Below, one piece after another: positions 1 to 6,465 of a DNA stretch of 7,143 bases. The position numbers and the translations under genes are program-made. The notes under the pieces were generated by a model that was not told the DNA's origin, made no database searches, and worked only from the letters and a program-made list of their open reading frames with translations. This DNA comes from Ruminococcus sp. UBA3387 (GTDB lineage Bacteria > Bacillota > Clostridia > Oscillospirales > Ruminococcaceae). The DNA lies in contig DEPR01000034.1 of NCBI GenBank assembly GCA_002358895.1, positions 26,464-33,606 on the forward strand. Reading direction: 5' to 3'. The number at the start of each line of letters is the position of its first letter. Position 1 is the first letter of the stretch.

Positions 1-1
1 G

Positions 2-865
2 TGGCTGGTGGAAAAATGGGATAAGGAGTATGGCAGAAAAACTCTTGAAGCTATGCTTGAAACTTCATTCGGACAGCCACCGACCACGGTTAAGGCAAAT
101 ACCCTGAAATGCAACCTTTCGGAGATTGTGAAATCTCTGGAGGAGGACGGCTTCGGGTGTGAAATAAATCCTGTTGCGAAGGACGCTTTGAATATATACG
201 GTGGCTCTGTTGAGAGTACAAAAGCCTATGAAAACGGGCTTTTGCACGTTCAGGATATGGCAAGCCAGCTTTGCTGTAAGGCTGTTGACCCGAAAGCAGG
301 GGATACGGTGCTTGATATATGTTCTGCACCCGGTGGAAAGACTTTTACAATGGCAGAGCTTATGGAGAACAAGGGCAGAGTTTTTGCCTTTGATTTGCAC
401 GAAAACAGAGTCAGACTTATAAGACAGGGTGCAAAAAGACTTGGGCTTGATATAGTGTCAGCCGATACAAATAACGGTAAGGTGTATAATGAAAATATGC
501 CTGAGGCTGATAGAGTACTATGCGACGTACCGTGTTCAGGGCTTGGTGTTATAAGACGTAAGCCTGAGATAAAATATAAAAATCCTGAGGATTTTGAGAA
601 TTTGCCAAATGTGCAGTATGAAATCCTTGAAACTTCTGCTAAGTATGTGAAATCAGGTGGGGTTCTTGTATATTCAACCTGTACACTTTCAAGAGCAGAA
701 AATGACCAGGTAGTTGATAGGTTTTTAGCAGAGCATAAGGACTTTGAGCCTTGTGAGCTGGGTGAGGATTTTCCTTGCGATGAAGATAAAACACGGGTTT
801 CGATTACACCCGATAAGTTTAATTCAGACGGCTTTTTCATAGCCAAGTTTACCAGAGTGAGGTGA
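2..865 (+). CDS. rsmB: 16S rRNA (cytosine-C5) methyltransferase RsmB, 5'-truncated by window edge
   Basis: Methylates a cytosine of 16S rRNA (C967 in E. coli) with S-adenosylmethionine, in the cytoplasm. The reading frame is open from base 2, and the first visible residues (WLVEKW) match the linker before the methyltransferase domain, so the GTG at 8 is internal and the true start lies upstream. About 287 residues are visible of roughly 440 usual for the family; the N-terminal NusB-like RNA-binding domain is off the window. The SAM-binding loop DICSAPGGKT is at 314-343. The two family cysteines are present: PCSG (Cys codon 533-535) and the STCT motif (Cys codon 680-682), the latter being the expected nucleophile in RNA m5C enzymes. 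The RRKPEIKY stretch after PCSG is also typical of RsmB. It is followed after 4 nt by rlmN, as in B. subtilis (yloM-yloN). The exact target base is inferred from the family. Confidence 0.95.
   Translation, partial: WLVEKWDKEYGRKTLEAMLETSFGQPPTTVKANTLKCNLSEIVKSLEEDGFGCEINPVAKDALNIYGGSVESTKAYENGLLHVQDMASQLCCKAVDPKAGDTVLDICSAPGGKTFTMAELMENKGRVFAFDLHENRVRLIRQGAKRLGLDIVSADTNNGKVYNENMPEADRVLCDVPCSGLGVIRRKPEIKYKNPEDFENLPNVQYEILETSAKYVKSGGVLVYSTCTLSRAENDQVVDRFLAEHKDFEPCELGEDFPCDEDKTRVSITPDKFNSDGFFIAKFTRVR
859..865 (+). promoter_or_regulatory. Shine-Dalgarno that fixes the TTG start of rlmN
   Basis: GAGGTGA closely matches the anti-SD of 16S rRNA. GAGG ends 7 nt before the TTG at 870. It lies within the last codons and stop codon of rsmB, so the two genes are probably translationally coupled. 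No in-frame ATG exists upstream of the conserved N-terminal region, which makes the TTG the best start. Confidence 0.75.
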
Positions 866-869
866 GCCT

Positions 870-1916
870 TTGATTAATATTTGCGAAGATGGCAGAATTG
901 ATATCCTGTCCCTTACTTTGGAGGAGCTTGAGGAGAAAATAGCTGAGCTTGGAGAGAAGAAATTCCGTGCAAAGCAGGTGTTTCAGTGGCTTCACCAAAA
1001 GCGTGTGGATGATTTCACTTTGATGACTAATCTATCTGCACAACTGCGTGAAAAATTGCAACAGCAGTTTTGTTTAAAATCACTATTTATATGTAAAAGG
1101 CTTGAATCAAAGACTGATAATACTGTAAAATATTTATATGAGCTTGATGACGGAAATCATATCGAGTCGGTGCTTATGGAATATAACCACGGAAATACAA
1201 TCTGTGTGTCAACTCAGGTTGGCTGTAAAATGGGCTGTAGGTTCTGTGCCTCAACTATTGCAGGATTTAAGCGAAACCTGACTGCTTCTGAAATTCTCTT
1301 GCAGATATATAACGCTGAAAAGGATAGCGGAAGGCATATTTCAGGGGCTGTGCTTATGGGAATCGGAGAGCCTCTTGATAACTATGATAACGTTGTGAGC
1401 TTTCTGAATCTGATTTCCTGTCCTGAGGGTGCAAATATATCCCTGAGGCACGTTTCACTTTCAACCTGTGGACTTGTGCCGAAGATAAGAGAGCTTGCTG
1501 AGCTGAAACTTGGACTTACATTGTCCATATCACTTCACGCAGCCGATGACACTACAAGAAGTGAGATTATGCCTGTGAATGACAAGTTTAATATTTCTCA
1601 GCTTCTTGATGCCTGCCACGACTATTTCAAAACGACAGGACGACGAATATCCTTTGAATATGCTCTGATTGACGGGCATAATGATTCATTTGATGATGCA
1701 AAAAAGCTGGCAGATTTGCTTAAAGGCTTTATCTGCCACGTTAATATAATTCCTGTAAATAAGATTAAGGAAAGGGATTATAAATCCGATAGAAAATCAG
1801 CATACAGATTTCAGGAGTATCTTGACCGACTGGGTATTAATGCAACGGTGAGACGAACTCTTGGTGCTGATATAGATGCTGCCTGTGGACAGCTGAGACG
1901 AGAATACGAGATATAA
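870..1916 (+). CDS. rlmN: Dual-specificity RNA methyltransferase RlmN (radical SAM)
   Basis: Adds a methyl group to C2 of an adenosine in 23S rRNA (A2503 in E. coli), and in many bacteria to A37 of some tRNAs; this supports decoding and peptidyl-transferase function. The product is 348 aa, a normal length. Residues about 15-100 form the N-terminal HhH-like accessory region (FRAKQVFQWLHQK). The radical-SAM cluster motif CxxxCxxC is at C119, C123 and C126, followed by the GEPL motif at 166-169. The two catalytic cysteines are present: C112, seven residues before the cluster as C118 is in E. coli, and C339 in the DIDAACGQL tail, which carries the methyl group (E. coli C355). All key residues are intact. 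The start is TTG, supported by the SD at 859-865. It is 4 nt downstream of rsmB and 18 nt upstream of prpC, hence probably one transcript. Confidence 0.97.
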   Translation: MINICEDGRIDILSLTLEELEEKIAELGEKKFRAKQVFQWLHQKRVDDFTLMTNLSAQLREKLQQQFCLKSLFICKRLESKTDNTVKYLYELDDGNHIESVLMEYNHGNTICVSTQVGCKMGCRFCASTIAGFKRNLTASEILLQIYNAEKDSGRHISGAVLMGIGEPLDNYDNVVSFLNLISCPEGANISLRHVSLSTCGLVPKIRELAELKLGLTLSISLHAADDTTRSEIMPVNDKFNISQLLDACHDYFKTTGRRISFEYALIDGHNDSFDDAKKLADLLKGFICHVNIIPVNKIKERDYKSDRKSAYRFQEYLDRLGINATVRRTLGADIDAACGQLRREYEI

Positions 1917-1920
1917 GAAA

Positions 1921-1929
1921 GGAAGGTGA
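1921..1929 (+). promoter_or_regulatory. Ribosome binding site deciding the prpC start
   Basis: GGAAGGTGA precedes the ATG at 1935, with AAGG ending 8 nt upstream. The longer GTG start at 1926 sits inside this SD and has only a poorly spaced AAAGGA in front of it, so the ATG at 1935 is preferred. Confidence 0.65.
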
Positions 1930-1934
1930 ACCGA

Positions 1935-2663
1935 ATGTATCTTGCATATAAAACAGATATAGGTGCTGTACGAGATGAAAATCAGGACAACGTTGTAGCA
2001 GGATTTATTGATGAGAATATAGCAGTTGTAGTAGTGTGCGACGGTATGGGCGGTGCACAGTCCGGTGGTGTGGCGAGTGAGGTCGCAGCCAATACCATTT
2101 ATAAACGTATTACTCAGAATTACAGAACCAATATGCGACCTAATACAGTGAGAAATCTTATGCTTACAGCAGTTCATGCGGCTAATACAATAGTCCACGA
2201 AAAGAGTAAGGAAGATATAGACAAAAACGGTATGGGTACAACCTGTGTTGCGGCACTTGTTGACGGAAAGCATTGTTATATTATCAATGTAGGCGACAGC
2301 AGAGCATATCTGCTTCAGAAAAATAACATTGAGCAGATTACAAAGGACCATACCTATGTTCAGATGCTGTTTGATGAAGGGCTTATTACAAAAGAAGAAC
2401 AGCAGAATCATAAAATGCGGAATGTAATAACCCGTGCGTTGGGTGTTGAGCCTGATGTGGAAGTGGATTATTTTGAGCTTGAGCCTGAAGATGATTTCAC
2501 TTTGCTGTTGTGTACAGACGGGCTTTCAAATTATTGCAGCCCTGAGTTTATGCATAAAACAGTCTTTGGGAAGAACCTTGAGAAGTCTGTTGATAAACTG
2601 ATTGCAAGTGCAAATAAACAGGGTGGCAAGGATAATATAACAGTAGCATTGGTTGCTAATTAA
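1935..2663 (+). CDS. prpC: PP2C-family Ser/Thr protein phosphatase PrpC (Stp)
   Basis: Metal-dependent (Mn/Mg) cytoplasmic phosphatase that removes phosphate from proteins phosphorylated by the partner kinase PrkC and from PrkC itself. From the ATG the product is 242 aa, typical of bacterial single-domain PPM enzymes. Family motifs appear in order: RDENQD (13-18), CDGMGG (35-40, metal-binding Asp36), GMGTT (99-103), GDSRAY (120-125), DHTYV (138-142), TRALG (166-170), CTDGL (193-197, Asp195) and GGKDNIT (230-236, Asp233). All the aspartates expected to bind the metal pair are present, so it should be active. A GTG 9 nt upstream would add three residues (MNR), but the SD favours this ATG. It lies between rlmN and prkC, the standard Firmicute arrangement. 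Confidence 0.96.
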   Translation: MYLAYKTDIGAVRDENQDNVVAGFIDENIAVVVVCDGMGGAQSGGVASEVAANTIYKRITQNYRTNMRPNTVRNLMLTAVHAANTIVHEKSKEDIDKNGMGTTCVAALVDGKHCYIINVGDSRAYLLQKNNIEQITKDHTYVQMLFDEGLITKEEQQNHKMRNVITRALGVEPDVEVDYFELEPEDDFTLLLCTDGLSNYCSPEFMHKTVFGKNLEKSVDKLIASANKQGGKDNITVALVAN

Positions 2664-2695
2664 GAAGAATATAAAAGCTTTAGGAGTTGAAATAA

Positions 2696-4717
2696 ATGGA
2701 TTTGAATATCGGCAAAAAGCTTGACGGCCGTTATGAAATAACAGACCTTATCGGCGTTGGCGGAATGGCTGACGTTTATAAGGCAGTTGACGTAATGGAA
2801 AACAGAATAGTAGCCGTTAAGATACTAAAGCCTGAGTTTGCAGGCAATGAGGAGTTTCTCAGAAGATTTCGCAATGAAAGCAAGGCTATTTCTCTGCTTT
2901 CACACCCGAATATCGTAAAGATTTATGACGTTGGACTTAAAGACGAAATCCAGTTTATCGTTATGGAATATATCGACGGTATAACTTTGAAAGAGTTTAT
3001 CGACCAGCAGGGTGTGTTGAGATGGAAGGACGCTTTGCATTTCACTACTCAGATTTTAAGAGCGTTACAGCACGCTCACGATAAGGGTATTGTCCATAGG
3101 GATATAAAGCCTCAGAATATTATGCTGTTTGCCGATGGAACAATCAAGGTGATGGACTTCGGTATCGCAAGATTTTCAAGAGTTGACGGAAAGACAATGT
3201 CTGATAAGACAATCGGCTCGGTGCATTATATCTCACCTGAACAGGCAAGAGGTGATATGACCGATGAGAGAAGCGATATCTATTCTGTAGGCGTAATGCT
3301 TTATGAAATGCTTACGGGAAAGAAGCCTTTTGACGGCGAAAACCCTGTTGCTATTGCACTAAAGCATATGGAAGAAGAAGCTAAGCTTCCTTGTGATGTA
3401 ATGCCTTCAATTCCTGAAGCACTTGAAGAAATCGTCATCCACGCAATGGAAAAGAATCCTGCAAAGAGATATCAGTCAGCTGCAGAAATGATTAAGGATA
3501 TTGATGCATTCAAGGCTGACAGAAATATCGTGTTCGGATATAAGAATTCACATCAGATTGCTGAAAATACAGCAGTAGATGAATATGACGAATATGATGA
3601 ATATGAGGACGAGTATGAGGACAAAAAGCGTTCATATGTAGTGCCTATACTAATGGCTGTAACTGTGGCAGTGGTTATAATTGCATCACTTATTATTGCT
3701 TATTTTGTAATTTCAAGAATGGGTGTAAATACACATACAGGAAATGTTGAGATTGAAAACTTTGTGGGTCAGAGTATTGTTGACGTTGAGCAGAAGTATA
3801 ACGGTAAGCTGAAGTTCAAGGTCAGTCAGGAATATAACGACCAGTATGAAGAAGGTATTATCTTTGACCAGGGTCAGACTCCGGGTACAATCGTCCGTGA
3901 GGGATATACCCTTACATTGAAAGTCAGCCGTGGTAAACGAATGATAACCATACCAGACGTGGTGAACAAGAAGGTTGCTATTGCTCAGAGCGAGCTGACA
4001 AGTGCAGGATTTACTCCTGTTGTCCGTGAAACTTATGATGATAACGTGGCTGAAGGGCTTGTTATAAGAACTGAGCCCGGCGTTGGTGAAGACGCACCTG
4101 CTGATTCAGAAGTATTGATTATGGTAAGTAAGGGACCTTTCGAAGCTGATTTGAGAGTACCTAATGTTATCGGTCTTTCAAAGGAAAAGGCTATTGCAAA
4201 GCTTACTGAAAATAAGATTGAATATAAGGTTGAGGAAATTGCCCACGAAGGCGATAAGGGCAAGGTAATTGAACAGTCGGTAAGAGAAGGGGAATATATC
4301 CCTAAGGGTACTGTGATTACAATCTTTGTTTCAACAGGTGAAGCTGAGCCTGTTGATATGACAATCAGTATGCCTCTGCCTCAGGGTATATGGGGTTCAT
4401 ATACTCTTGAAGTTTTCCGTGACGGAAGCTCAATCGCAACAAAGGTGTTTGACGATGCTGAAACTGTTGCTGGAAAGGCAATCGAAATTGAAGTTGAAGG
4501 TAACGGCAAAGAAAATCTGGCTGTAAAGATTACAAATAATTCGACTTACCAGAGTGTTATCTATGCTAATTATTCAATCGACTATGAAAGCGAAACCTGC
4601 ACACAGGACGGTGCATTGAACGTTGACGGCGTAATGGCTATTACACCTGCGAAGCCTGAAAGCTCAGTAGTTACCGAAGAGTCGTCAGAAGAACAGACTG
4701 CAGTTGAACAGCAGTAA
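2696..4717 (+). CDS. prkC: PASTA-domain transmembrane Ser/Thr protein kinase PrkC (StkP/PknB type)
   Basis: Membrane kinase that senses muropeptides or peptidoglycan outside the cell and phosphorylates Ser/Thr of proteins in cell-wall metabolism, translation and, in spore formers, germination. Product 673 aa. Kinase domain about 13-272: Gly loop IGVGGMADVY (19-28), Lys42, alpha-C Glu61, HRDIKPQN (134-141), DFG (154-156), SPE (180-182); all catalytic residues are present. A short acidic Tyr-rich repeat (295-309) and basic KKR (310-312) precede one membrane helix (about 315-339). Outside are three PASTA repeats (about 350-413, 415-480 and 486-548), then about 95 residues without PASTA character (about 552-645), probably the Ig-like domain known at the C terminus of Firmicute PrkC, and a Ser/Glu-rich tail. 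The SD AGGAG (2682-2686) is 9 nt before the ATG. It is paired with prpC (32-nt gap) and followed by rsgA after 6 nt. Confidence 0.97.
   Translation: MDLNIGKKLDGRYEITDLIGVGGMADVYKAVDVMENRIVAVKILKPEFAGNEEFLRRFRNESKAISLLSHPNIVKIYDVGLKDEIQFIVMEYIDGITLKEFIDQQGVLRWKDALHFTTQILRALQHAHDKGIVHRDIKPQNIMLFADGTIKVMDFGIARFSRVDGKTMSDKTIGSVHYISPEQARGDMTDERSDIYSVGVMLYEMLTGKKPFDGENPVAIALKHMEEEAKLPCDVMPSIPEALEEIVIHAMEKNPAKRYQSAAEMIKDIDAFKADRNIVFGYKNSHQIAENTAVDEYDEYDEYEDEYEDKKRSYVVPILMAVTVAVVIIASLIIAYFVISRMGVNTHTGNVEIENFVGQSIVDVEQKYNGKLKFKVSQEYNDQYEEGIIFDQGQTPGTIVREGYTLTLKVSRGKRMITIPDVVNKKVAIAQSELTSAGFTPVVRETYDDNVAEGLVIRTEPGVGEDAPADSEVLIMVSKGPFEADLRVPNVIGLSKEKAIAKLTENKIEYKVEEIAHEGDKGKVIEQSVREGEYIPKGTVITIFVSTGEAEPVDMTISMPLPQGIWGSYTLEVFRDGSSIATKVFDDAETVAGKAIEIEVEGNGKENLAVKITNNSTYQSVIYANYSIDYESETCTQDGALNVDGVMAITPAKPESSVVTEESSEEQTAVEQQ
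3578..3622 (+). repeat. Tandem Asp/Glu-Tyr codon repeat in the PrkC juxtamembrane segment
   Basis: Fifteen codons encode DEYDEYDEY followed by EDEYED (residues 295-309). At the DNA level the first three units are near-identical 9-mers of the form GAYGAATAT, differing only in T/C; the rest has decayed into GAG/GAC/TAT codons. It ends just before KKR and the membrane helix of PrkC. Its length could vary between strains through replication slippage. Confidence 0.8.
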
Positions 4718-4723
4718 CAGAGT

Positions 4724-5599
4724 ATGAACGGATTAATAATTAAAGCAGTCGGGGGCATCTACACGGTAGAAGCTCCCGATGGCGTATTTGAATGTAAGGC
4801 AAGAGGAGTTTTCCGCAAAAAAGGAATTTCACCTGTCTGTGGCGACAGAGTGGAGCTTGCTTTTGAAAATGACACTCCGATTATTGAGAAAATCGGCGAG
4901 AGAAAATCACTTCTTATAAGACCACCGATAGCAAACCTTGATGTGCTTGTGTTTGTTACATCAACCTGCGAGCCACAGCCTAATCTGCTGTTGCTGGACA
5001 AGTTTATTGCTATTGCCGAGTATAAGAAGATAAAGCCTGTTGTGGTTTTCACAAAGATTGACAAGCAGGATTGTGATGAGTATTTCCGTATCTATGAGAA
5101 AAGTGGCATTGAGCTTTACTGCGTTGACAACGTTACAGGACAGGGTGCAGATGAAATTAAGCAGGCATTGAAAGGGAAGTTTTCAGCATTTACAGGAAAT
5201 ACAGGCGTCGGTAAGTCATCACTGCTGAATAATATTTTCCCTGAGCTTAATCTTGCTACAAATGAGATAAGCAAAAAGCTGGGCAGAGGTAAGCATACGA
5301 CCCGCCACGTTGAGCTGTATAAGCTGGAAAACGGTGGGTATATTGCCGATACACCGGGATTTTCAAGCTTTGATACAAACAGATATGATATTATCTTCAA
5401 AGAGAATCTGGCAGACTGTTTTGTGGAGTTTGGTGAATATACAGGTAAATGCCGTTTCCAGAACTGTAGCCATACAAAAGAAAAAGGCTGTGCAGTAATC
5501 GAGGCAGTTGAAAATGGTGATATTTCAAGGTCTCGCCACGAAAGCTATCTTAGTATGTATGAGCAAGCAAAACAGCTTAAAGAATGGGAGCATAGATAA
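4724..5599 (+). CDS. rsgA: Small ribosomal subunit biogenesis GTPase RsgA (CpgA/YloQ)
   Basis: GTPase that checks late maturation of the 30S subunit and is stimulated by it. Product 291 aa, normal for Gram-positive members. The N-terminal part (1-65) fits the OB fold. The G motifs come in permuted order, the hallmark of this family: G4 TKID (110-113), then G1 GNTGVGKSS (158-166), the G2 region GKHTTRH (189-195) and G3 DTPG (209-212). The C-terminal zinc site is complete: C243, C248, H250 and C256. It starts 6 nt after the prkC stop, with only a weak AGAG in front of the ATG, so translation probably depends on coupling to prkC. In B. subtilis the orthologue CpgA is a known PrkC/PrpC substrate, which fits this position. 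Its stop codon overlaps the thiN start. Confidence 0.96.
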   Translation: MNGLIIKAVGGIYTVEAPDGVFECKARGVFRKKGISPVCGDRVELAFENDTPIIEKIGERKSLLIRPPIANLDVLVFVTSTCEPQPNLLLLDKFIAIAEYKKIKPVVVFTKIDKQDCDEYFRIYEKSGIELYCVDNVTGQGADEIKQALKGKFSAFTGNTGVGKSSLLNNIFPELNLATNEISKKLGRGKHTTRHVELYKLENGGYIADTPGFSSFDTNRYDIIFKENLADCFVEFGEYTGKCRFQNCSHTKEKGCAVIEAVENGDISRSRHESYLSMYEQAKQLKEWEHR

Positions 5600-6222
5600 T
5601 GTGCAGATGTACGATATTTACAGGCGGAATAATTGAAAACTTGTCTTTTATTGATGTAAAATCTGTTGAAGAAAGCTTTGTAATCTGTGCCGATAGTGGC
5701 TATCTTTATGCTAAGGAGCTTGGGCTGAAACCTGATTTGGTAATAGGCGATTATGACTCTCTGGGATTTACACCTGATGAGGAAAGTATCTTTACATTTC
5801 CTGTGGAAAAGGACGATACCGACCTTATGCTTGCTATTAAGGAAGCTCTGAAGCGTGGGTATGACAACATTGATATATACGGTGGACTTGGGGGCAGGTT
5901 TGACCACACAATGGGAAATATTCAGGCATTGGGCTATCTTGCAGAGCATAATGCAAAGGGCAGGATTCTGTCAGACAATGAGCAGATAGAAGTGTTAAAT
6001 CCCGATGAGTATGTGTTTAAGAAGAAAGAGGGTTGGTCTTTGTCCTTATTTGCCTATTCCGAAAAGGTGGAGAACCTTTGCATCAGTGGAGTGAAATATC
6101 CTGCAAAAACAACGCTTATCAATACATTTCCGCTTGGTGTGTCGAATATGATTACCGACAGTACAGCAACTATAAGCTTTACTGACGGCAGACTTCTTAT
6201 GGTGCAGTCAAAACTGGATTAG
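5599..6222 (+). CDS. thiN: Thiamine pyrophosphokinase (ThiN/YloS)
   Basis: Transfers pyrophosphate from ATP to thiamine to give thiamine diphosphate, the active cofactor; cytoplasmic. Product 207 aa, usual length. Family motifs: ADSG (31-34), GDYDSL (50-55), EKDDTD (70-75), GGLGGRFDHTMGN (95-107), and further on the S-N-M-I segment of the C-terminal beta domain that closes the thiamine site. The acidic residues expected to hold Mg-ATP (D51, D53, D72, D73, D75) are present. The ATG overlaps the rsgA stop by one base (TAATG), and a good SD, GGGAG (5586-5590), sits 8 nt before it inside rsgA. In B. subtilis rpe lies between these two genes; here it is absent. No thiamine riboswitch is visible, so expression appears to follow the cluster. 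Confidence 0.95.
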   Translation: MCRCTIFTGGIIENLSFIDVKSVEESFVICADSGYLYAKELGLKPDLVIGDYDSLGFTPDEESIFTFPVEKDDTDLMLAIKEALKRGYDNIDIYGGLGGRFDHTMGNIQALGYLAEHNAKGRILSDNEQIEVLNPDEYVFKKKEGWSLSLFAYSEKVENLCISGVKYPAKTTLINTFPLGVSNMITDSTATISFTDGRLLMVQSKLD

Positions 6223-6248
6223 TAACCAAAACCGACGAAATGAATAAA

Positions 6249-6277
6249 CTATATTATACAGCCGAGGTACATATGGC
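6249..6277 (+). promoter_or_regulatory. Candidate sigma-E-type promoter for spoVM
   Basis: In the 81-nt gap after thiN, CTATATT (6249-6255) fits the sigma-E -35 core ATATT, and CATATGGC (6270-6277) keeps the CATA core of the -10 consensus CATACAnT; the spacer is 14 nt. Transcription would begin near 6284, about 7 nt before the spoVM SD. B. subtilis spoVM is transcribed by sigma-E in the mother cell, so the position makes sense. The -10 match outside CATA is poor, and AT-rich gaps give such matches by chance. Confidence 0.35.
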
Positions 6278-6279
6278 TG
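6259..6279. repeat. Inverted repeat upstream of spoVM
   Basis: CAGCC (6259-6263) is complementary to GGCTG (6275-6279) around an 11-nt loop; flanking TATA on each side (6255-6258 and 6281-6284) extends the stem with one bulged A. It overlaps the candidate promoter, so it could be an operator, or a stem only in read-through RNA from thiN. No T tract follows, so it is not a terminator. Confidence 0.35.
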
Positions 6280-6290
6280 ATATAGATTTC

Positions 6291-6295
6291 GGAGG
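6291..6295 (+). promoter_or_regulatory. Ribosome binding site of spoVM
   Basis: A full GGAGG lies 8 nt before the ATG at 6304. It is among the strongest SDs in the window and supports translation of this very short gene. Confidence 0.8.
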
Positions 6296-6303
6296 TTTTT
6301 GTT

Positions 6304-6393
6304 ATGAAAGTTGTAGTAGTAAAAAGCCCTAAAATCATATCGGGACTTTTGAGAATGATTTTTAAAATCAAAAAAGAGGATAACGATTGTTAA
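6304..6393 (+). CDS. spoVM: Stage V sporulation protein M (SpoVM), 29-residue peptide
   Basis: SpoVM is a small amphipathic helix that settles on the convex outer forespore membrane in the mother cell, anchors SpoIVA and so starts coat assembly; in B. subtilis it also inhibits the protease FtsH. The product begins MKVVVVKSPKIISG and ends KIKKEDNDC. Against B. subtilis SpoVM (26 aa, recalled from memory), an ungapped alignment keeps M1, K2, K7, P9, K10, G14, R17 and D26, with hydrophobic residues conserved between. Pro9, needed for correct localisation in B. subtilis, is present. Further support comes from the strong GGAGG SD, the place directly after thiN (the same as after yloS in B. subtilis), and an intrinsic terminator 2 nt after the stop. 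It is three residues longer than the Bacillus peptide and ends in Cys. A chance ORF is unlikely given motif plus synteny. Confidence 0.9.
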   Translation: MKVVVVKSPKIISGLLRMIFKIKKEDNDC

Positions 6394-6395
6394 GT

Positions 6396-6427
6396 AAATC
6401 CCATACCAAAAAGGTATGGGATTTTTT
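6396..6427 (+). terminator. Intrinsic terminator after spoVM
   Basis: A perfect 12-bp stem, AAATCCCATACC (6396-6407) with GGTATGGGATTT (6413-6424), closes an AAAAA loop and runs into a T tract (6422-6427). It starts 2 nt after the spoVM stop and should end the rsmB-spoVM transcript. Confidence 0.9.
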
Positions 6428-6438
6428 CTGCCTACAAA

Positions 6439-6465
6439 GCATATATTATCTTGGTGATAATATGC
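6439..6465 (+). promoter_or_regulatory. Start-site hairpin and SD of the M50 protease gene
   Basis: GGTGAT (6453-6458) is a partial SD placed correctly if aligned on the full AGGAGGTGAT. GCATATATTATC (6439-6450) can pair with GATAATATGC (6456-6465): 10 bp with a 2-nt bulge and a TTGGT loop. The stem includes the ATG (6462-6464) and part of the SD, so it could hold down translation. The stem is AT-rich and may be weak. Confidence 0.4.

Noticed and set aside
8..10. GTG at 8 as the true start of rsmB
   Set aside because: The frame is open to the window edge, the residues before it fit RsmB, and starting here would drop the N-terminal RNA-binding domain.
250..846. 198-codon minus-strand ORF opposite rsmB
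   Set aside because: It is a Ser-rich shadow of the rsmB coding frame, with no motif or ribosome binding context of its own.
1797..2411. 204-codon minus-strand ORF opposite rlmN and prpC
   Set aside because: It spans the junction of two clearly functional plus-strand genes, is rich in Cys/His/Ile as antisense of these codons gives, and shows no family motif.
5545..5949. 134-codon minus-strand ORF opposite rsgA/thiN
   Set aside because: It lies opposite the conserved ThiN motifs and the tight rsgA-thiN junction, and has no recognisable protein signature.
6240..6332. 30-codon plus-strand ORF (MNKLYYTAEV...) overlapping the start of spoVM in another frame
   Set aside because: It has no SD before its ATG, overlaps the well-supported spoVM and its SD, covers the candidate promoter, and resembles nothing I know.
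6387..6461. N-terminal extension of the M50 protease from a TTG at 6387
   Set aside because: The extension would be encoded by the terminator stem-loop and overlap the end of spoVM, and its composition is unlike the family N terminus. The ATG at 6462 has a partial SD.
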